From NCBI RefSeq assembly GCF_000369005.1, contig NZ_KB849764.1:625086-689085 (forward strand): 64,000 bases of DNA. The letters are read 5' to 3'. This stretch comes from Acinetobacter beijerinckii CIP 110307 (GTDB lineage: Bacteria > Pseudomonadota > Gammaproteobacteria > Pseudomonadales > Moraxellaceae). Each line of letters starts with the position of its first letter. The stretch's first letter is position 1. The notes beneath the pieces were generated by a model. The model ran no database searches. It was not told the origin of the DNA and worked only from the letters and a program-made list of their open reading frames with translations. Both the position numbers and the translations under genes were made by a program. Positions 18,718 through 27,948 of this stretch are shown piece by piece.

Positions 18718-19179
18718 ATGGCTGAACAAAATGTCATCGCTTCTATGCTAGACGATTTATCTCAAGAACAGTCCATTCATACTGCACTTTGTATAGGTCA
18801 ACACATTGACCAAAATGCTTCGATTCAATGGCATTATTTTAACGTAACTGACTTTTTAAATCTGCCATTTACACAACGTTATGATTTAGGTTTTGTATTA
18901 TTTGATACAGATGAAATGCAAAGTATCAGTGAAGTACAAAAATCGCAGTTATTGGTGAAATTACGTGACTTAATGGCAAAGCGTATTGTAGTCGTTAGTA
19001 AATTAAACGATGAAAAGCTATTACGCTCACTAGGCTTCACACAACTCATTGATAAAACAAAGCATGATAGCGATTTTGCATTGTGGCAATTCAATATTTT
19101 GACTTATAAGCATGTTCCAGATTGGTTTAATTCTAAGTTTTGGGCAAATCCAGAAAATTGGAATAAATTTCGTTGGTAA
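18718..19179 (+). CDS. Conserved hypothetical protein, DUF6231-like
   Basis: 153 residues. It is divergent from the DUF2797 gene, with 38 bases between the starts. The sequence looks like a small Rossmann-like alpha/beta protein: a strand HTALCIGQHI, an acidic YDLGFVLFDTDEM, then KRIVVVSKLND. It ends with FWANPENWNKFRW, an aromatic C-terminus I associate with DUF6231 proteins of gamma-proteobacteria. It lacks a clear SAM-binding glycine motif. The function is unknown. Confidence 0.6.
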   Translation: MAEQNVIASMLDDLSQEQSIHTALCIGQHIDQNASIQWHYFNVTDFLNLPFTQRYDLGFVLFDTDEMQSISEVQKSQLLVKLRDLMAKRIVVVSKLNDEKLLRSLGFTQLIDKTKHDSDFALWQFNILTYKHVPDWFNSKFWANPENWNKFRW

Positions 19180-19337
19180 GCCATTGATATTTTCTGCACG
19201 TTTATTAGCCTCTTTGAATCGAAACGGTATAAAACTGATTGCATGTTCTTGCAAATTTTAACATTTTTACTTTGTTATCGATTGTGAAAGCAGCGTATGC
19301 TTTTTGAATAAATAATTCCAAAAGGAACGTGTAGCTC

Positions 19338-19967
19338 ATGACGGATTTAACAAAGATTGTTGAAATTTTAGCGAAACAAGCTTTAGGCGGTCAGCAGCAA
19401 TCAGGACAAAATAGTGGTTTAGGTGGAATCTTAGGTTCTGTATTAGGTCAACTTGGCGGCGGACAACAACAAAATAGTCCAAATCAACAACAAGGTGGCT
19501 TAGGTGGAATCCTTGGGTCTGTTTTAGATCAATTTGGTGCTGGAAATAATAATTCAACCCAAACCCAAAGTAATACAAGCGGTGCAGGTACTGCACAAAC
19601 CTTATTGATTGCTGTATTACCTATTGTTCTTGCATGGATTCAAAAACAAGGCGGTTTGCAAAGTGCATTAGATAAACTGAAAAATGCGGGTTTGGCAAAT
19701 CAAGTACAAAGTTGGGTCGATCCACAACAACCAAATGCTCAAGATGTTCCTACCCAAAATATTCAAAACTTATTTGATGACCAAGATGTCGAACAAGTTG
19801 CACAACAAACACAAGCACCAAAATCAGCAATTTACGGTGCTATAGCATCGGTCTTACCTCAAGTGATTGATTCGCTCACGCCACAAGGGAGCGGTACAAA
19901 TCCACAAGAAGCGAATCAAGATATTCAACAAGTCTTGAATCTAGTCAGTGGCTTCTTAAAAAAATAA
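19338..19967 (+). CDS. YidB family protein
   Basis: 209 residues, rich in Gln, Gly and Asn. The N-terminal third contains a duplicated block GLGGILGSVL at about residues 31-40 and 55-64, separated by Q/N-rich linkers. The C-terminal two thirds (about 90-209) form a helical region with VQSWVDPQQPN and a LPQVIDSLTPQG segment typical of the YidB/DUF937 family. The function is unknown. It has a good AAAGGAA Shine-Dalgarno upstream and a strong terminator downstream. Confidence 0.78.
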   Translation: MTDLTKIVEILAKQALGGQQQSGQNSGLGGILGSVLGQLGGGQQQNSPNQQQGGLGGILGSVLDQFGAGNNNSTQTQSNTSGAGTAQTLLIAVLPIVLAWIQKQGGLQSALDKLKNAGLANQVQSWVDPQQPNAQDVPTQNIQNLFDDQDVEQVAQQTQAPKSAIYGAIASVLPQVIDSLTPQGSGTNPQEANQDIQQVLNLVSGFLKK

Positions 19968-19975
19968 ATTCAGTA

Positions 19976-20008
19976 AAAAATAAAAGGGCATATAGCCCTT
20001 TTATTTTT
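19976..20008. terminator. Bidirectional terminator
   Basis: A perfect 14-bp stem (19976-19989 with 19995-20008; core AAAAGGGC/GCCCTTTT) with a 5-base loop lies between the convergent YidB and porin genes. Confidence 0.92.
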
Positions 20009-20029
20009 AGTATCAGTATTTTCTTCGTA

Positions 20030-21115
20030 TTAGAAGTTGTATTCCATGCCTAAACCGATAGTTGTTTTCTTATCATCTTTTACTAACCAATCACGTTTTT
20101 GTTGACCAACTACGCCATAGAAACGTGCTTGTTTATTGATCTGATAGTCTGCACCAAGACCATATAAATCTTGTTTACGATCATCACGACCGTCAGATTC
20201 AGTAGTAGCAGAAATATACTCAGCTTTTAAGCGGATTGGTGTTGAAGGAATAGTATAAGCAGCCGTTACACCGTAAGCATCTTCTTTTAGACCTTTATAT
20301 GATGTTACTTTAGTACCGTCAGTTGTTAGAACTGTATCATCAGTAGGTTGAGACGTTTGCCATAAAGCACCAAATACTAAACCATCAGCGCCAATCTTAG
20401 TTAAGTCCAAAGAACCTGCAACACGTACTGCATCGCTATAAATACCAGACAAACTATATGCTCCATATTTTGAAGCAATACTCGAGTTTGCAGCAACTGC
20501 AGCAGCTAAACCAAAGTCTTTATTTTCATAGGTAATTGACCCAGAAACACCATCACCAAAGCTGTCACGACTACCTTTATTACCAATTACAGAATTATCC
20601 TTCGTAGAAGATTCTTCACCTTGTTGGAACATGATGTTAAAAGCTAAACCACCTAATAATTTCTTGTCAGTTTCAAAGCCGATCACATTTTTTAAACGAT
20701 CTTCACCTGCTAAAATAGCAGTCATATCAAGTTCATTGTGATCGTTAAAAATATCTTGGTTGTTACCAGCAGCTGTTTTAAAGTACGAGTCAAATTGACC
20801 AACTTTTAAAGTCGCTACACCATCAGATTTAATACCTACATAACGGTTACGGTTACTAAATACATCACCATCACCATCTGCACTAATTTGCCATTCGATT
20901 AAATAAACTGCTGATAATTTATCAGTTAATTTTTCTTCGCCTTTTACCCCAATACGAGAAGCATTTGAGTTTACTTTTGTCACGCTTTCGTCTTTAAAGC
21001 CATTCTTATCGATTTGATCTAGAGTTACGTTGAGCTTACCATACAATGTTGGTGCTGCTTGCGCTGCATTCATGGCTAAAGTTGCTACAGTAGCAGCAAG
21101 AAGCAATTTTTTCAT
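20030..21115 (-). CDS. Outer-membrane porin (Gram-negative general porin family)
   Basis: I use ATG 21115, giving 361 residues, a signal peptide MKKLLLAATVATLAMNAAQA and a GGAGA Shine-Dalgarno; the longer frame would bury the signal. The mature protein starts APTLYGKLNVTLDQI and contains DKLSAVYLIEWQI, RNRYVGIKSDGVATLKVGQFDSYFKT-like strands (written across residues about 75-125) and ends with GLGMEYNF, a terminal Phe as needed for BAM recognition. It is a trimeric-type beta-barrel for small solutes; its specificity is unknown. Confidence 0.88.
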   Translation of the reverse strand: MKKLLLAATVATLAMNAAQAAPTLYGKLNVTLDQIDKNGFKDESVTKVNSNASRIGVKGEEKLTDKLSAVYLIEWQISADGDGDVFSNRNRYVGIKSDGVATLKVGQFDSYFKTAAGNNQDIFNDHNELDMTAILAGEDRLKNVIGFETDKKLLGGLAFNIMFQQGEESSTKDNSVIGNKGSRDSFGDGVSGSITYENKDFGLAAAVAANSSIASKYGAYSLSGIYSDAVRVAGSLDLTKIGADGLVFGALWQTSQPTDDTVLTTDGTKVTSYKGLKEDAYGVTAAYTIPSTPIRLKAEYISATTESDGRDDRKQDLYGLGADYQINKQARFYGVVGQQKRDWLVKDDKKTTIGLGMEYNF

Positions 21116-21329
21116 TGAGATTTCTCCAAAACACTTTTTGTAAATGGCTGATGCCTTAGTTACTGTTATAAGATTGCTTATGTACAAAAAGTTACATAGC
21201 TCACTAACTTGTATGCAGTATCGGCAAACTTTGTGACAAAGAAGTGAAAGAAAAATGACAGTTTAATGACGATTCATATTTAGCAACATTTATGCTTATT
21301 ATTGATTTTTATAAACTTATGATAATAAA

Positions 21330-21350
21330 AAACGGAGCATGGCTCCGTTT
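21330..21350 (-). terminator. Terminator of the HIT gene
   Basis: AAACGGAGC (21330-21338) pairs with GCTCCGTTT (21342-21350) around a 3-base loop. On the minus strand the stem is followed by a T-run, right after the stop at 21372. Confidence 0.85.
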
Positions 21351-21371
21351 AATCAATAATATATTAATAAA

Positions 21372-21785
21372 TCACAGTACAGCTTTAATTTTCTCAGCGA
21401 GCGATTTAATTTTTTCTTGGTCACCCATTTGCGCAGCGTGCCGTCCTAATTCATGAATAGAACTTGGGATCAAATGGAAATGCACGTGAGGAACAGTTTG
21501 TCCCGCCGCAGCACCAGAAAGTTGCATCAATACGATACCTTTGGCGTCTAACGCTGTTTCAATTGCTTTTGCAATCTTTTGGACGATTTGAATCGTGTAT
21601 GCGGCTGCTTCAGGTGGTAAATCAATTAAGCTTACTGCTGGAACTTTAGGAATAACCAAAGCGTGGCCATCGGCTTGCGGCATAATATCCATGAATGCGA
21701 GTACATGATCATCTTCATATATTTTGATTGCTGGTAATTCACCACGAAGTATTCGAGCAAAAATATTTTGGTCATCGTATGCCAT
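21372..21785 (-). CDS. HIT family nucleotide hydrolase/transferase
   Basis: 137 residues, the common length of single-domain HIT proteins. The catalytic triad motif is HVHFH (His 100, 102, 104), with the N-terminal core [11 protein letters not shown] and the strand [10 protein letters not shown] (about 40-49). Members cleave nucleoside phosphoramidates or dinucleotides such as AMP-lysine or AppA; the exact substrate is unknown. It is monocistronic with its own terminator. Confidence 0.93.
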   Translation of the reverse strand: MAYDDQNIFARILRGELPAIKIYEDDHVLAFMDIMPQADGHALVIPKVPAVSLIDLPPEAAAYTIQIVQKIAKAIETALDAKGIVLMQLSGAAAGQTVPHVHFHLIPSSIHELGRHAAQMGDQEKIKSLAEKIKAVL

Positions 21786-21861
21786 GAATAGTCCTTTATT
21801 TAAAAAACTTTTAAGAAGCTAAATGAAAATACGGAACTCAACTTGTTCCGCATCCTCTATA

Positions 21862-22131
21862 TTATTTGCAATTCAACTCTTTTTGACGACTTTTAATTTC
21901 ATCAAGACGTTGTTGTTCTTTATCAGAGAACTTTGGCTTTGTTGTATGGCAGTTTTCATTACCATATTTAGCTTTTGCATCAGCGTCTTTGAAACAGAAA
22001 CCTTTAGAAGCGTAGATAAGATTGTAATCATCTTGCAGTTTTTTGCATTCTTGTTCTGGCGTTGCAGCTTGAACATTTACACCTACAAGGGTTATTAATC
22101 CAGCAAAAACCGCAGCCGTTAACTTATTCAT
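21862..22131 (-). CDS. Small exported YARHG-like protein
   Basis: 89 residues with a signal peptide (MNKLTAAVFAGLITLVGVNVQA, two parts, cut after VQA). The mature part has four cysteines, possibly two disulfides, and the stretch NLIYASKGFCFKD followed by K-rich helix, resembling the YARHG domain (tyrosine-alanine then glycine-phenylalanine spacing). Its role is unknown; a periplasmic location is expected. Confidence 0.65.
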   Translation of the reverse strand: MNKLTAAVFAGLITLVGVNVQAATPEQECKKLQDDYNLIYASKGFCFKDADAKAKYGNENCHTTKPKFSDKEQQRLDEIKSRQKELNCK

Positions 22132-22593
22132 GAGGTATTCCTCTAATCAAAAGGGTATAAACCAAAGTCGTTTGTAAAAGAATTTTACATGTCACATTTG
22201 GTTACTACGTAATAAACAATATACGGCTTATTGGTGAAATTTCAATGAAACAGTATTATGCGAGTGTAATTTTACTCCATAATTTATTCATTAAATAAAT
22301 TATAACTATAATTATCAATGCTTTGATTAGGCATGCGCCATAATTAATAAATTCACTCAACTTGCAAATACCAGTTCGTTTTTTAATCAAAAAAATCACT
22401 TGGTAATTCAAGATGATTTAATTAAGACTATTTTTTAAACACAAGGCGGGATGTTTTTAATCATTTTTATTAGGGTGCAGAAGAAAACTATCTGTTGAAA
22501 AATCATGTAGGTGAATAATTTTTTTCTAATCTTAATTAATGACTATATTTGACTATTTGATAAACTATATGCTCTAAAAGAAGAGTCAATTTA
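22132..22593. other. 462-base gap with no recognised gene
   Basis: A very A+T-rich stretch between divergent small genes. I see no open frame with a ribosome site, no strong hairpin and no clear RNA gene. It must hold the promoters of both neighbours; AAGAAGAG at about 22578-22585 is the ribosome site of the gene at 22594. Confidence 0.5.
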
Positions 22594-22875
22594 ATGAAAT
22601 ATATAATATTTGGAATCATTTCAGTTTTAATATCAATAAATACTTCTGCCAGAGAAACCAACTCTATACGTTCATCATATGAGCTCGTAGGTATTGGGGA
22701 TAGTGAAAGTGATTTACTTAGAAAAATTGGAAAACCTTATCCGAGGTATTTTATTTATAAAGAGGGCCGGTACACCTGCGCCGCAACGGAATATATCTAT
22801 GATATTGATATGCAGATTTACACTGTTTGGGTCTGTAATGGGAAAGTCTTCAAGATTGATGTAGCCAATAAATAA
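22594..22875 (+). CDS. Small exported protein of unknown function
   Basis: 93 residues with a short signal peptide (MKYIIFGIISVLISINTSA). The mature part contains LVGIGDSESDLLRKIGKP, a pattern like the glycine-aspartate start of DUF2845/SmpA-like folds ('GxGxSxxxLLxxxGxP'), and two cysteines (YTCAA and VWVCNG) that could form a disulfide. A Shine-Dalgarno AAGAG lies upstream. The family is not firmly recognised. Confidence 0.6.
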   Translation: MKYIIFGIISVLISINTSARETNSIRSSYELVGIGDSESDLLRKIGKPYPRYFIYKEGRYTCAATEYIYDIDMQIYTVWVCNGKVFKIDVANK

Positions 22876-22918
22876 TCCAAATGAAGCTCTTTAGAGAAGA
22901 GCTTCAATATCTAATTCT

Positions 22919-23254
22919 CTAAAAAATTCTTGAACTCGCTATATATTCTTTTGAGATCGAATTAAGGCTATCTAATATCTTTGCTGAATCACGAGTTAAT
23001 AACGCTGTATTAAGATCACTCATGTAGTGAACCAATTGATCTTTAACTTTTTCAGCAAATTCCGAAGTTACAGCTTGATCTTCATAAAGAAGTACATAGT
23101 TTTTGGCAAAACCATAAATGAGAAGTAATGAGCTATATTCGAGTTGCTGATCAGAATTTTTAAGAGATTGTTCACATTGAACTTTTAATTGTTTATAAGC
23201 ATCAGTTCCATTAGTAGAACTTTTAAAATTTTCAAAAATAGTTTGGAATTTCAT
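22919..23254 (-). CDS. Hypothetical protein
   Basis: 111 residues, mostly alpha-helical, without a signal peptide or membrane span. I do not recognise a family. It is convergent with the small exported protein at 22594 and separated by 43 bases. Length, start codon and codon use look ordinary, but nothing else supports a function. Confidence 0.5.
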   Translation of the reverse strand: MKFQTIFENFKSSTNGTDAYKQLKVQCEQSLKNSDQQLEYSSLLLIYGFAKNYVLLYEDQAVTSEFAEKVKDQLVHYMSDLNTALLTRDSAKILDSLNSISKEYIASSRIF

Positions 23255-23377
23255 TTTGATAACTCACTTAAAAAGAAATCCTACAGGTCTATTGAGTCAA
23301 AATCAAGCCTCAATTGTTTTAAAAAATTACGTGATAAATCTACTATTTTTGAAGCAGAAGATATTGTTTAAAAATTT

Positions 23378-23408
23378 ACTAGAACTGCTCAAAATGAACA
23401 GTTCTAGT
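23378..23408 (-). terminator. Terminator after the dehydrogenase gene
   Basis: ACTAGAACTG (23378-23387) pairs with CAGTTCTAGT (23399-23408), 10 bp with an 11-base loop. On the minus strand it is followed by AAATTTTT. It lies 67 bases beyond the stop at 23475. Confidence 0.7.
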
Positions 23409-23474
23409 CTTTTGATCATATTGTTTTGAAATGACCTAAATAAAAGATAAATATTGCTTTTATAGAAGAATAGT

Positions 23475-24347
23475 TTAATCCAATGTAATTTTACTCCAAG
23501 ATTCATACAACTTAACGGCAGAGGAAAAATCACTATTAGGCTCAGCCATTAAATTTGCAGCTTGAATCAGACTTTGGGTTAAAGACAAAATTGGGGCAGG
23601 GAGTTTAGCTTCATGTACTAAATCCAAAGCGATTCCAGTATCTTTTGCGAGTAAAGGCAAAGCAAAAGTTACAGGAAATTCACGACTGAGTACACGCTGA
23701 GGGAAAATGGTTTCTGTCACTAGGCTTTTACCACTGGAAGCATTGATACAATTCAAAGCAGCATCTAAATTCACCCCATGCGCTTTAAGCGTCGTAAAAC
23801 CTTCAGCAACAGACCATAAATTTACAGCAAGCAGCATGTTATTAATCGCTTTTACCGCGAAGCCTGCACCAGAATCACCGACATGTTGAATGAGCTTGCC
23901 CAATGCAGTCATTGCAGAATAAGCGCGTTCAAAAGCTTCAGTGTTACCACCAACCATAAAGGTTAATGTTGCATTCTCAGCACCAATTGTTTGTCCACTC
24001 ACTGGCGCATCAAGAAAATCGATATTTTTAAGCTTTAATGATTCAGCTAAACGACGACCTGCATCTGGAACACCACTGGTGCAATCAATCCAAATGGCGC
24101 CTGATTTAATTTCAACGCTTTCAATCAGCGTTTCAACATCCTGACTAGTAGGTAAGCAAGAAAAAATAATATCGGCTTGGACGGCTTGTGAGAGTGATAC
24201 TGCTGTTGTTCCATATTCTGTTGCATGTTGCTCAGCTTTACTGAAATTTCGATTCCAAACTAAAACTTGATCGAAATTTTTTGGTAAATGTGCTGCCATG
24301 CGATATCCCATAGCACCTAAACCGATAAATGCAACAGATTGAATCAT
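23475..24347 (-). CDS. NAD(P)-dependent beta-hydroxyacid dehydrogenase (3-hydroxyisobutyrate dehydrogenase family)
   Basis: 290 residues. The N-terminal dinucleotide loop is GLGAMG (9-14). DAPVSGQTIGAENATL (113-128) is the substrate-binding signature, and GAGFAVKAINN holds the catalytic Lys166 and Asn170. WNRN at 31-34 follows the second beta strand, a region that sets NAD/NADP preference. It likely oxidises or reduces a short beta-hydroxyacid or semialdehyde. Its start is 3 bases from the end of the PhaC-like hydrolase gene, so the two form an operon. Confidence 0.88.
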   Translation of the reverse strand: MIQSVAFIGLGAMGYRMAAHLPKNFDQVLVWNRNFSKAEQHATEYGTTAVSLSQAVQADIIFSCLPTSQDVETLIESVEIKSGAIWIDCTSGVPDAGRRLAESLKLKNIDFLDAPVSGQTIGAENATLTFMVGGNTEAFERAYSAMTALGKLIQHVGDSGAGFAVKAINNMLLAVNLWSVAEGFTTLKAHGVNLDAALNCINASSGKSLVTETIFPQRVLSREFPVTFALPLLAKDTGIALDLVHEAKLPAPILSLTQSLIQAANLMAEPNSDFSSAVKLYESWSKITLD

Positions 24348-24350
24348 TGT

Positions 24351-25436
24351 CTACCTTCTTCTTGGTGTTGATCGTTCTGCTAACCAGTTTGTAAGTGTCG
24401 GCCAGAACTCAATTGAACTATTTTGACTAGACATTAAACCTAAATGCCCACCTGGTATCAAAGTAAACGTGACATCACGACTACTTGTCAACTGAGTCAG
24501 TGGAAAGGCTGCATCGGATGTAACCAATTGGTCGCCTTTACCAGCGCCTACTAAAAGTGAGCAATTAATATTTTTCAATTCAATTGTATTATTCTTTAAT
24601 GTGATTGCGCCATTCTTTAAAGGATTCTGCATCCAGACATTAAACAGCATGTCTTGGTTAATACCGCCCGGATAATCAATCATGTTGTTTAAGAAATGGC
24701 TCAGTGTGGCATCTTCTTGCACAAGTTTAAGGTTATCCAAGTTTTTTAATAATTGGATATTTCCATCAATCCAACCTTTTGGATCAAGCAATTTAAAGCC
24801 TAGTGAATTTAAAAAACCTGGGGAATGAATCATTAATTTGGGTAAGCGATTATAGATATAGTCTTTGACTTTCTCATTACGCGTAGTGACATAAGCGAGA
24901 GTTTTGTACAGTTTGCCAATATAGCCTGAAGCATAACTATCAATTGGACTACCGAGAACCACAAGATTCTTAACCGCATTTGGTTGATGGCGTGCGGTAT
25001 AAAGCGTGACAAAGATACCCGCCATACTCCAACCATGTAGTGAAATTTTTTCAGATTTAGAATGCTTTTGAATAGCTTCGATACAACGTGGAATAAATTT
25101 ATCAATAAAGGATAAAAAGTTAATTTGATAGTTTTTATAAGTTAATTTGCCCCAATCAATCAAATACACATCGAAACCAGCATCTTGAAAGTGTTTAACC
25201 AATGAACGATATGGATAGAGATCATAAATATCCATATTGATCGCCAAAGGTGCTACAAATACCAGCGGTTCTTTATAAAGTTTATTTTCTGAGGCGTAAA
25301 AACGAACACAAGTTTGCTTAAATTGAGCAATGACTTGATAGGGTGTTGACTGGGACAGCACAAGTTTGTCAGATTCAAATACGCGCATAGCGAGATGTTT
25401 AAAATTTATTTTTTGCTGTTCCACAAGCGATTTCAT
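24351..25436 (-). CDS. PhaC-like alpha/beta hydrolase with a serine nucleophile
   Basis: 361 residues. The region PLVFVAPLAINMDIYDL (57-73), SLVKHFQDAGFDVYLIDWG (78-96) resembles class III PHA synthases (PhaC). The nucleophile elbow, however, is HGWSMAG with Ser137, whereas PHA synthases use Cys in GxCxG. Asp302 (GKGDQ) and His331 (GGHLG) complete a plausible triad. A hydrolase or esterase acting on acyl-CoA or hydroxyalkanoate esters is more likely than a polymerase. It is the first gene of an operon with a beta-hydroxyacid dehydrogenase, which suits hydroxyacyl metabolism (inference). Confidence 0.78.
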   Translation of the reverse strand: MKSLVEQQKINFKHLAMRVFESDKLVLSQSTPYQVIAQFKQTCVRFYASENKLYKEPLVFVAPLAINMDIYDLYPYRSLVKHFQDAGFDVYLIDWGKLTYKNYQINFLSFIDKFIPRCIEAIQKHSKSEKISLHGWSMAGIFVTLYTARHQPNAVKNLVVLGSPIDSYASGYIGKLYKTLAYVTTRNEKVKDYIYNRLPKLMIHSPGFLNSLGFKLLDPKGWIDGNIQLLKNLDNLKLVQEDATLSHFLNNMIDYPGGINQDMLFNVWMQNPLKNGAITLKNNTIELKNINCSLLVGAGKGDQLVTSDAAFPLTQLTSSRDVTFTLIPGGHLGLMSSQNSSIEFWPTLTNWLAERSTPRRR

Positions 25437-25626
25437 CTATGAAAGTCTCATCATGAGTCAAGATTGCACGAAGTCTAAGCGATAATTTCATCTTATGCCT
25501 TGACCTTAAATACATTAGGCGATCAAAATATTGGCATATTTATACAGTATTTAATAAGCCTTTATAAAAGTTATTACTTTAAAGTAAAGGATTATTACAA
25601 CCATTGATCATAAGGCATACAAAATC

Positions 25627-26814
25627 ATGAATCCCAACGATGATTTAGAATATCAAATTGAAACACTCGCTATTCGTACAGGTCATGACCGTACGGCTGA
25701 AGGTGAACATAGTGAGCCAATTTTTTTAACCTCATCGTTTGTTTGCGAAAGCGCCGCTGATGCTGCTGCAAAATTCTCTGGGCAAATTGAAGGGAATACT
25801 TATTCACGTTATACCAACCCAACTGTACAAGCATTTGAAAAGCGTTTAGCTGTGTTAGATGGCGCAGAGCGTGCAGTTGCGACCAGTTCTGGTATGGCAG
25901 CAGTGCATGCAATTTGTATGGCTTATTTAAAAGCTGGTGATCATGTAATTTGTTCTCGTGCTGTATTTGGTTCAATCATTGCCTTATTTGAAAAATACGT
26001 TGTTAAATTTGCTGTTGAAGTAACCTTTGTTGATTTAGGTGATCTTGAAGGCTGGAAACAAGCAATACGTCCAAATACACGCCTGTTATTTATTGAAACA
26101 CCTTCAAATCCTTTGGCTCAAGTGGGTGATATGCAAGCCATTGCAGATATTGCTCATGCTCATGGTGCTTTGTTTGCAGTAGATAATTGTTTCTGTACGC
26201 CTGTGTTACAGCAACCAATTAAGTTTGGTGCAGATTTAGTTCTATATTCAGCAACCAAATATATTGATGGTCAAGGGCGCGCTTTAGGTGGTGCTGTTGT
26301 GGGCAAGAATGATCTGATTGAAGAAATTAATGGGGTTGTTCGTACGCTTGGTAATTCAATGAGCCCATTTAATGCTTGGATTTTCTTAAAAGGTTTAGAA
26401 ACTTTAAGTATCAGAATGAAGGCCCATTGTGAAAATGCTCAAAAACTTGCTGAATGGCTGCATCAACACGACAAAGTTGAAAAAGTTTATTATGCAGGTT
26501 TGCCTGATCATCCAGGGCATGAGCTTGCTAAGAAACAGCAAAAAGGTTTTGGTGGCGTTGTATCTTTTGTCGTAAGAGGCGAGCGTCAAGGGGCTTGGAC
26601 AGTTATTGATAATACGAAGTTTTTATCTATAACTAGTAATTTAGGTGATGTGAAGTCAACAATCACACATCCAGCAACCACCTCACATGGTAGAATGTCT
26701 GCTGAAGCCAAACAAGCCGCAGGAATTGAAGAAGGGTTGATTCGAGTTTCTGTCGGTTTAGAAGATATTGATGATATTATTTGCGATATATCACGTGGTT
26801 TAGATTTAATTTAA
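25627..26814 (+). CDS. metZ: O-succinylhomoserine sulfhydrylase
   Basis: A 395-residue PLP enzyme of the Cys/Met metabolism family. It has SSGMAAVHA (88-96), VDNCFCTPVLQQP (185-197) and SATKYIDGQGR, with the PLP lysine at 211. The N-terminus (LAIRTGHDRTAEGEHSEPIF) and the IDGQGR stretch fit MetZ better than MetB or MetC. It makes homocysteine from O-succinylhomoserine and sulfide, in methionine synthesis. ybaB and recR follow on the same strand. Confidence 0.92.
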   Translation: MNPNDDLEYQIETLAIRTGHDRTAEGEHSEPIFLTSSFVCESAADAAAKFSGQIEGNTYSRYTNPTVQAFEKRLAVLDGAERAVATSSGMAAVHAICMAYLKAGDHVICSRAVFGSIIALFEKYVVKFAVEVTFVDLGDLEGWKQAIRPNTRLLFIETPSNPLAQVGDMQAIADIAHAHGALFAVDNCFCTPVLQQPIKFGADLVLYSATKYIDGQGRALGGAVVGKNDLIEEINGVVRTLGNSMSPFNAWIFLKGLETLSIRMKAHCENAQKLAEWLHQHDKVEKVYYAGLPDHPGHELAKKQQKGFGGVVSFVVRGERQGAWTVIDNTKFLSITSNLGDVKSTITHPATTSHGRMSAEAKQAAGIEEGLIRVSVGLEDIDDIICDISRGLDLI

Positions 26815-26826
26815 CGAGAGAGACTT

Positions 26827-27156
26827 ATGAACATTAATATGCTCATGCAGCAAGCTCAACGCATGCAAAAAGACATGGAAGTAAATGTTAAAAAAGCCAA
26901 AGAAGAGCTTGCTCAGACAGAGGTTCATGCTGAAGCAGGTGGTGGCTTAGTTAAAGTAACCATGACTTGCCGTAACGTAGTAAAACGTATTGAGATTAGC
27001 CCAGAGCTATTACAAGACGAAGCAGATATGATCGAAGACTTAATCGCTGCTGCAATGAATGATGCAGCACGTCAAGTAGAAATTATCTCTGAAGAAAAAC
27101 TTAAAGGTGCAAACTCTGGTATGGGCTTACCACCAGGCTTATCAGGTTTATTCTAA
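26827..27156 (+). CDS. ybaB: YbaB/EbfC nucleoid-associated protein
   Basis: 109 residues, the standard length. It starts [20 protein letters not shown], has the helix [13 protein letters not shown], the central [14 protein letters not shown] and ends [12 protein letters not shown], all typical of this DNA-binding dimer. It has a GAGAGAG ribosome site just after metZ. The usual companion recR follows, but dnaX is not upstream. Confidence 0.95.
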   Translation: MNINMLMQQAQRMQKDMEVNVKKAKEELAQTEVHAEAGGGLVKVTMTCRNVVKRIEISPELLQDEADMIEDLIAAAMNDAARQVEIISEEKLKGANSGMGLPPGLSGLF

Positions 27157-27221
27157 TTTAATGCTCCCGAAAGTTGATATGAACTTAGGGAGCCTTTTCA
27201 CAAGCGTTGTCGAGTTTATTT

Positions 27222-27818
27222 GTGTTTAGTGAAAGATTTGAACAGTTAGTTCATGCACTACGTATTTTACCCAGTGTTGGTCCAAAATCAGCACAGCGTA
27301 TGGCATTACATTTATTGATGAAAAACCGTGAAGGTGCTTTCGCATTATCCTATGCTTTACATGAAGCATCGAGCCATATCCACGAATGCCGTATTTGCCA
27401 CTCTTTAACAGAGCATGAGATCTGCGATATTTGCGCATCTGTTGAACGGGATGATCAGTTATTATGTGTGGTTGAATCACCTGCTGATGTTATGGCGATT
27501 GAACAGAGTGGCAGTTTCCGTGGTAAATATCATGTATTAGGAGGGCATTTATCTCCATTGGATGGTATTGGGCCAGAAGAAATTGGTATTCCTTACTTGA
27601 TACAACGTTTAAGTGAAGGAAAAATTGAAGAAGTTATTTTAGCAACGAATGCAACGGTTGAAGGGCAAGCGACTGCTCATTATCTTGTTGAAGCAACGAA
27701 ACATTTGCCTATACATATGACTCGGATTGCACAAGGTGTTCCACAAGGCGGTGAGTTAGAATATGTCGATAGCCACACTTTGAGCCAAGCTGTACATAAT
27801 CGTATGCGTATGAAATAA
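27222..27818 (+). CDS. recR: Recombination mediator protein RecR
   Basis: The GTG at 27222 gives 198 residues starting MFSERFEQLVHALRILPSVG, the normal RecR N-terminus. A TTG at 27207 would add five residues (MSSLF). The protein has an HhH region (PSVGPKSAQRMALHLL), a four-cysteine zinc finger CRICHSLTEHEICDIC (about 57-72) and a Toprim domain starting LLCVVESPADVMAIE. RecR works with RecF and RecO to load RecA on gapped DNA. It pairs with ybaB as in many bacteria. Confidence 0.95.
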   Translation: MFSERFEQLVHALRILPSVGPKSAQRMALHLLMKNREGAFALSYALHEASSHIHECRICHSLTEHEICDICASVERDDQLLCVVESPADVMAIEQSGSFRGKYHVLGGHLSPLDGIGPEEIGIPYLIQRLSEGKIEEVILATNATVEGQATAHYLVEATKHLPIHMTRIAQGVPQGGELEYVDSHTLSQAVHNRMRMK

Positions 27819-27948
27819 AGAGATAATTAAGTATTTCTTTATATCCATTTTAAATTCATGCTGTTAATTTAAACAAATAATTAAATTTTACATTTTGTCT
27901 TACATTTAGATAGATATATTTTGTGCATTTTATGGCACTATTGGCGAG

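Noticed and set aside
21116..21187. Longer N-terminus of the porin
   Set aside because: It precedes a standard MKK signal peptide with GGAGA upstream.
22265..23498. Shared 15-mer TGTAATTTTACTCCA at 22265-22279 and 23484-23498
   Set aside because: No similarity extends beyond it, and one or two chance 15-base matches are expected in 64 kb of A+T-rich DNA.
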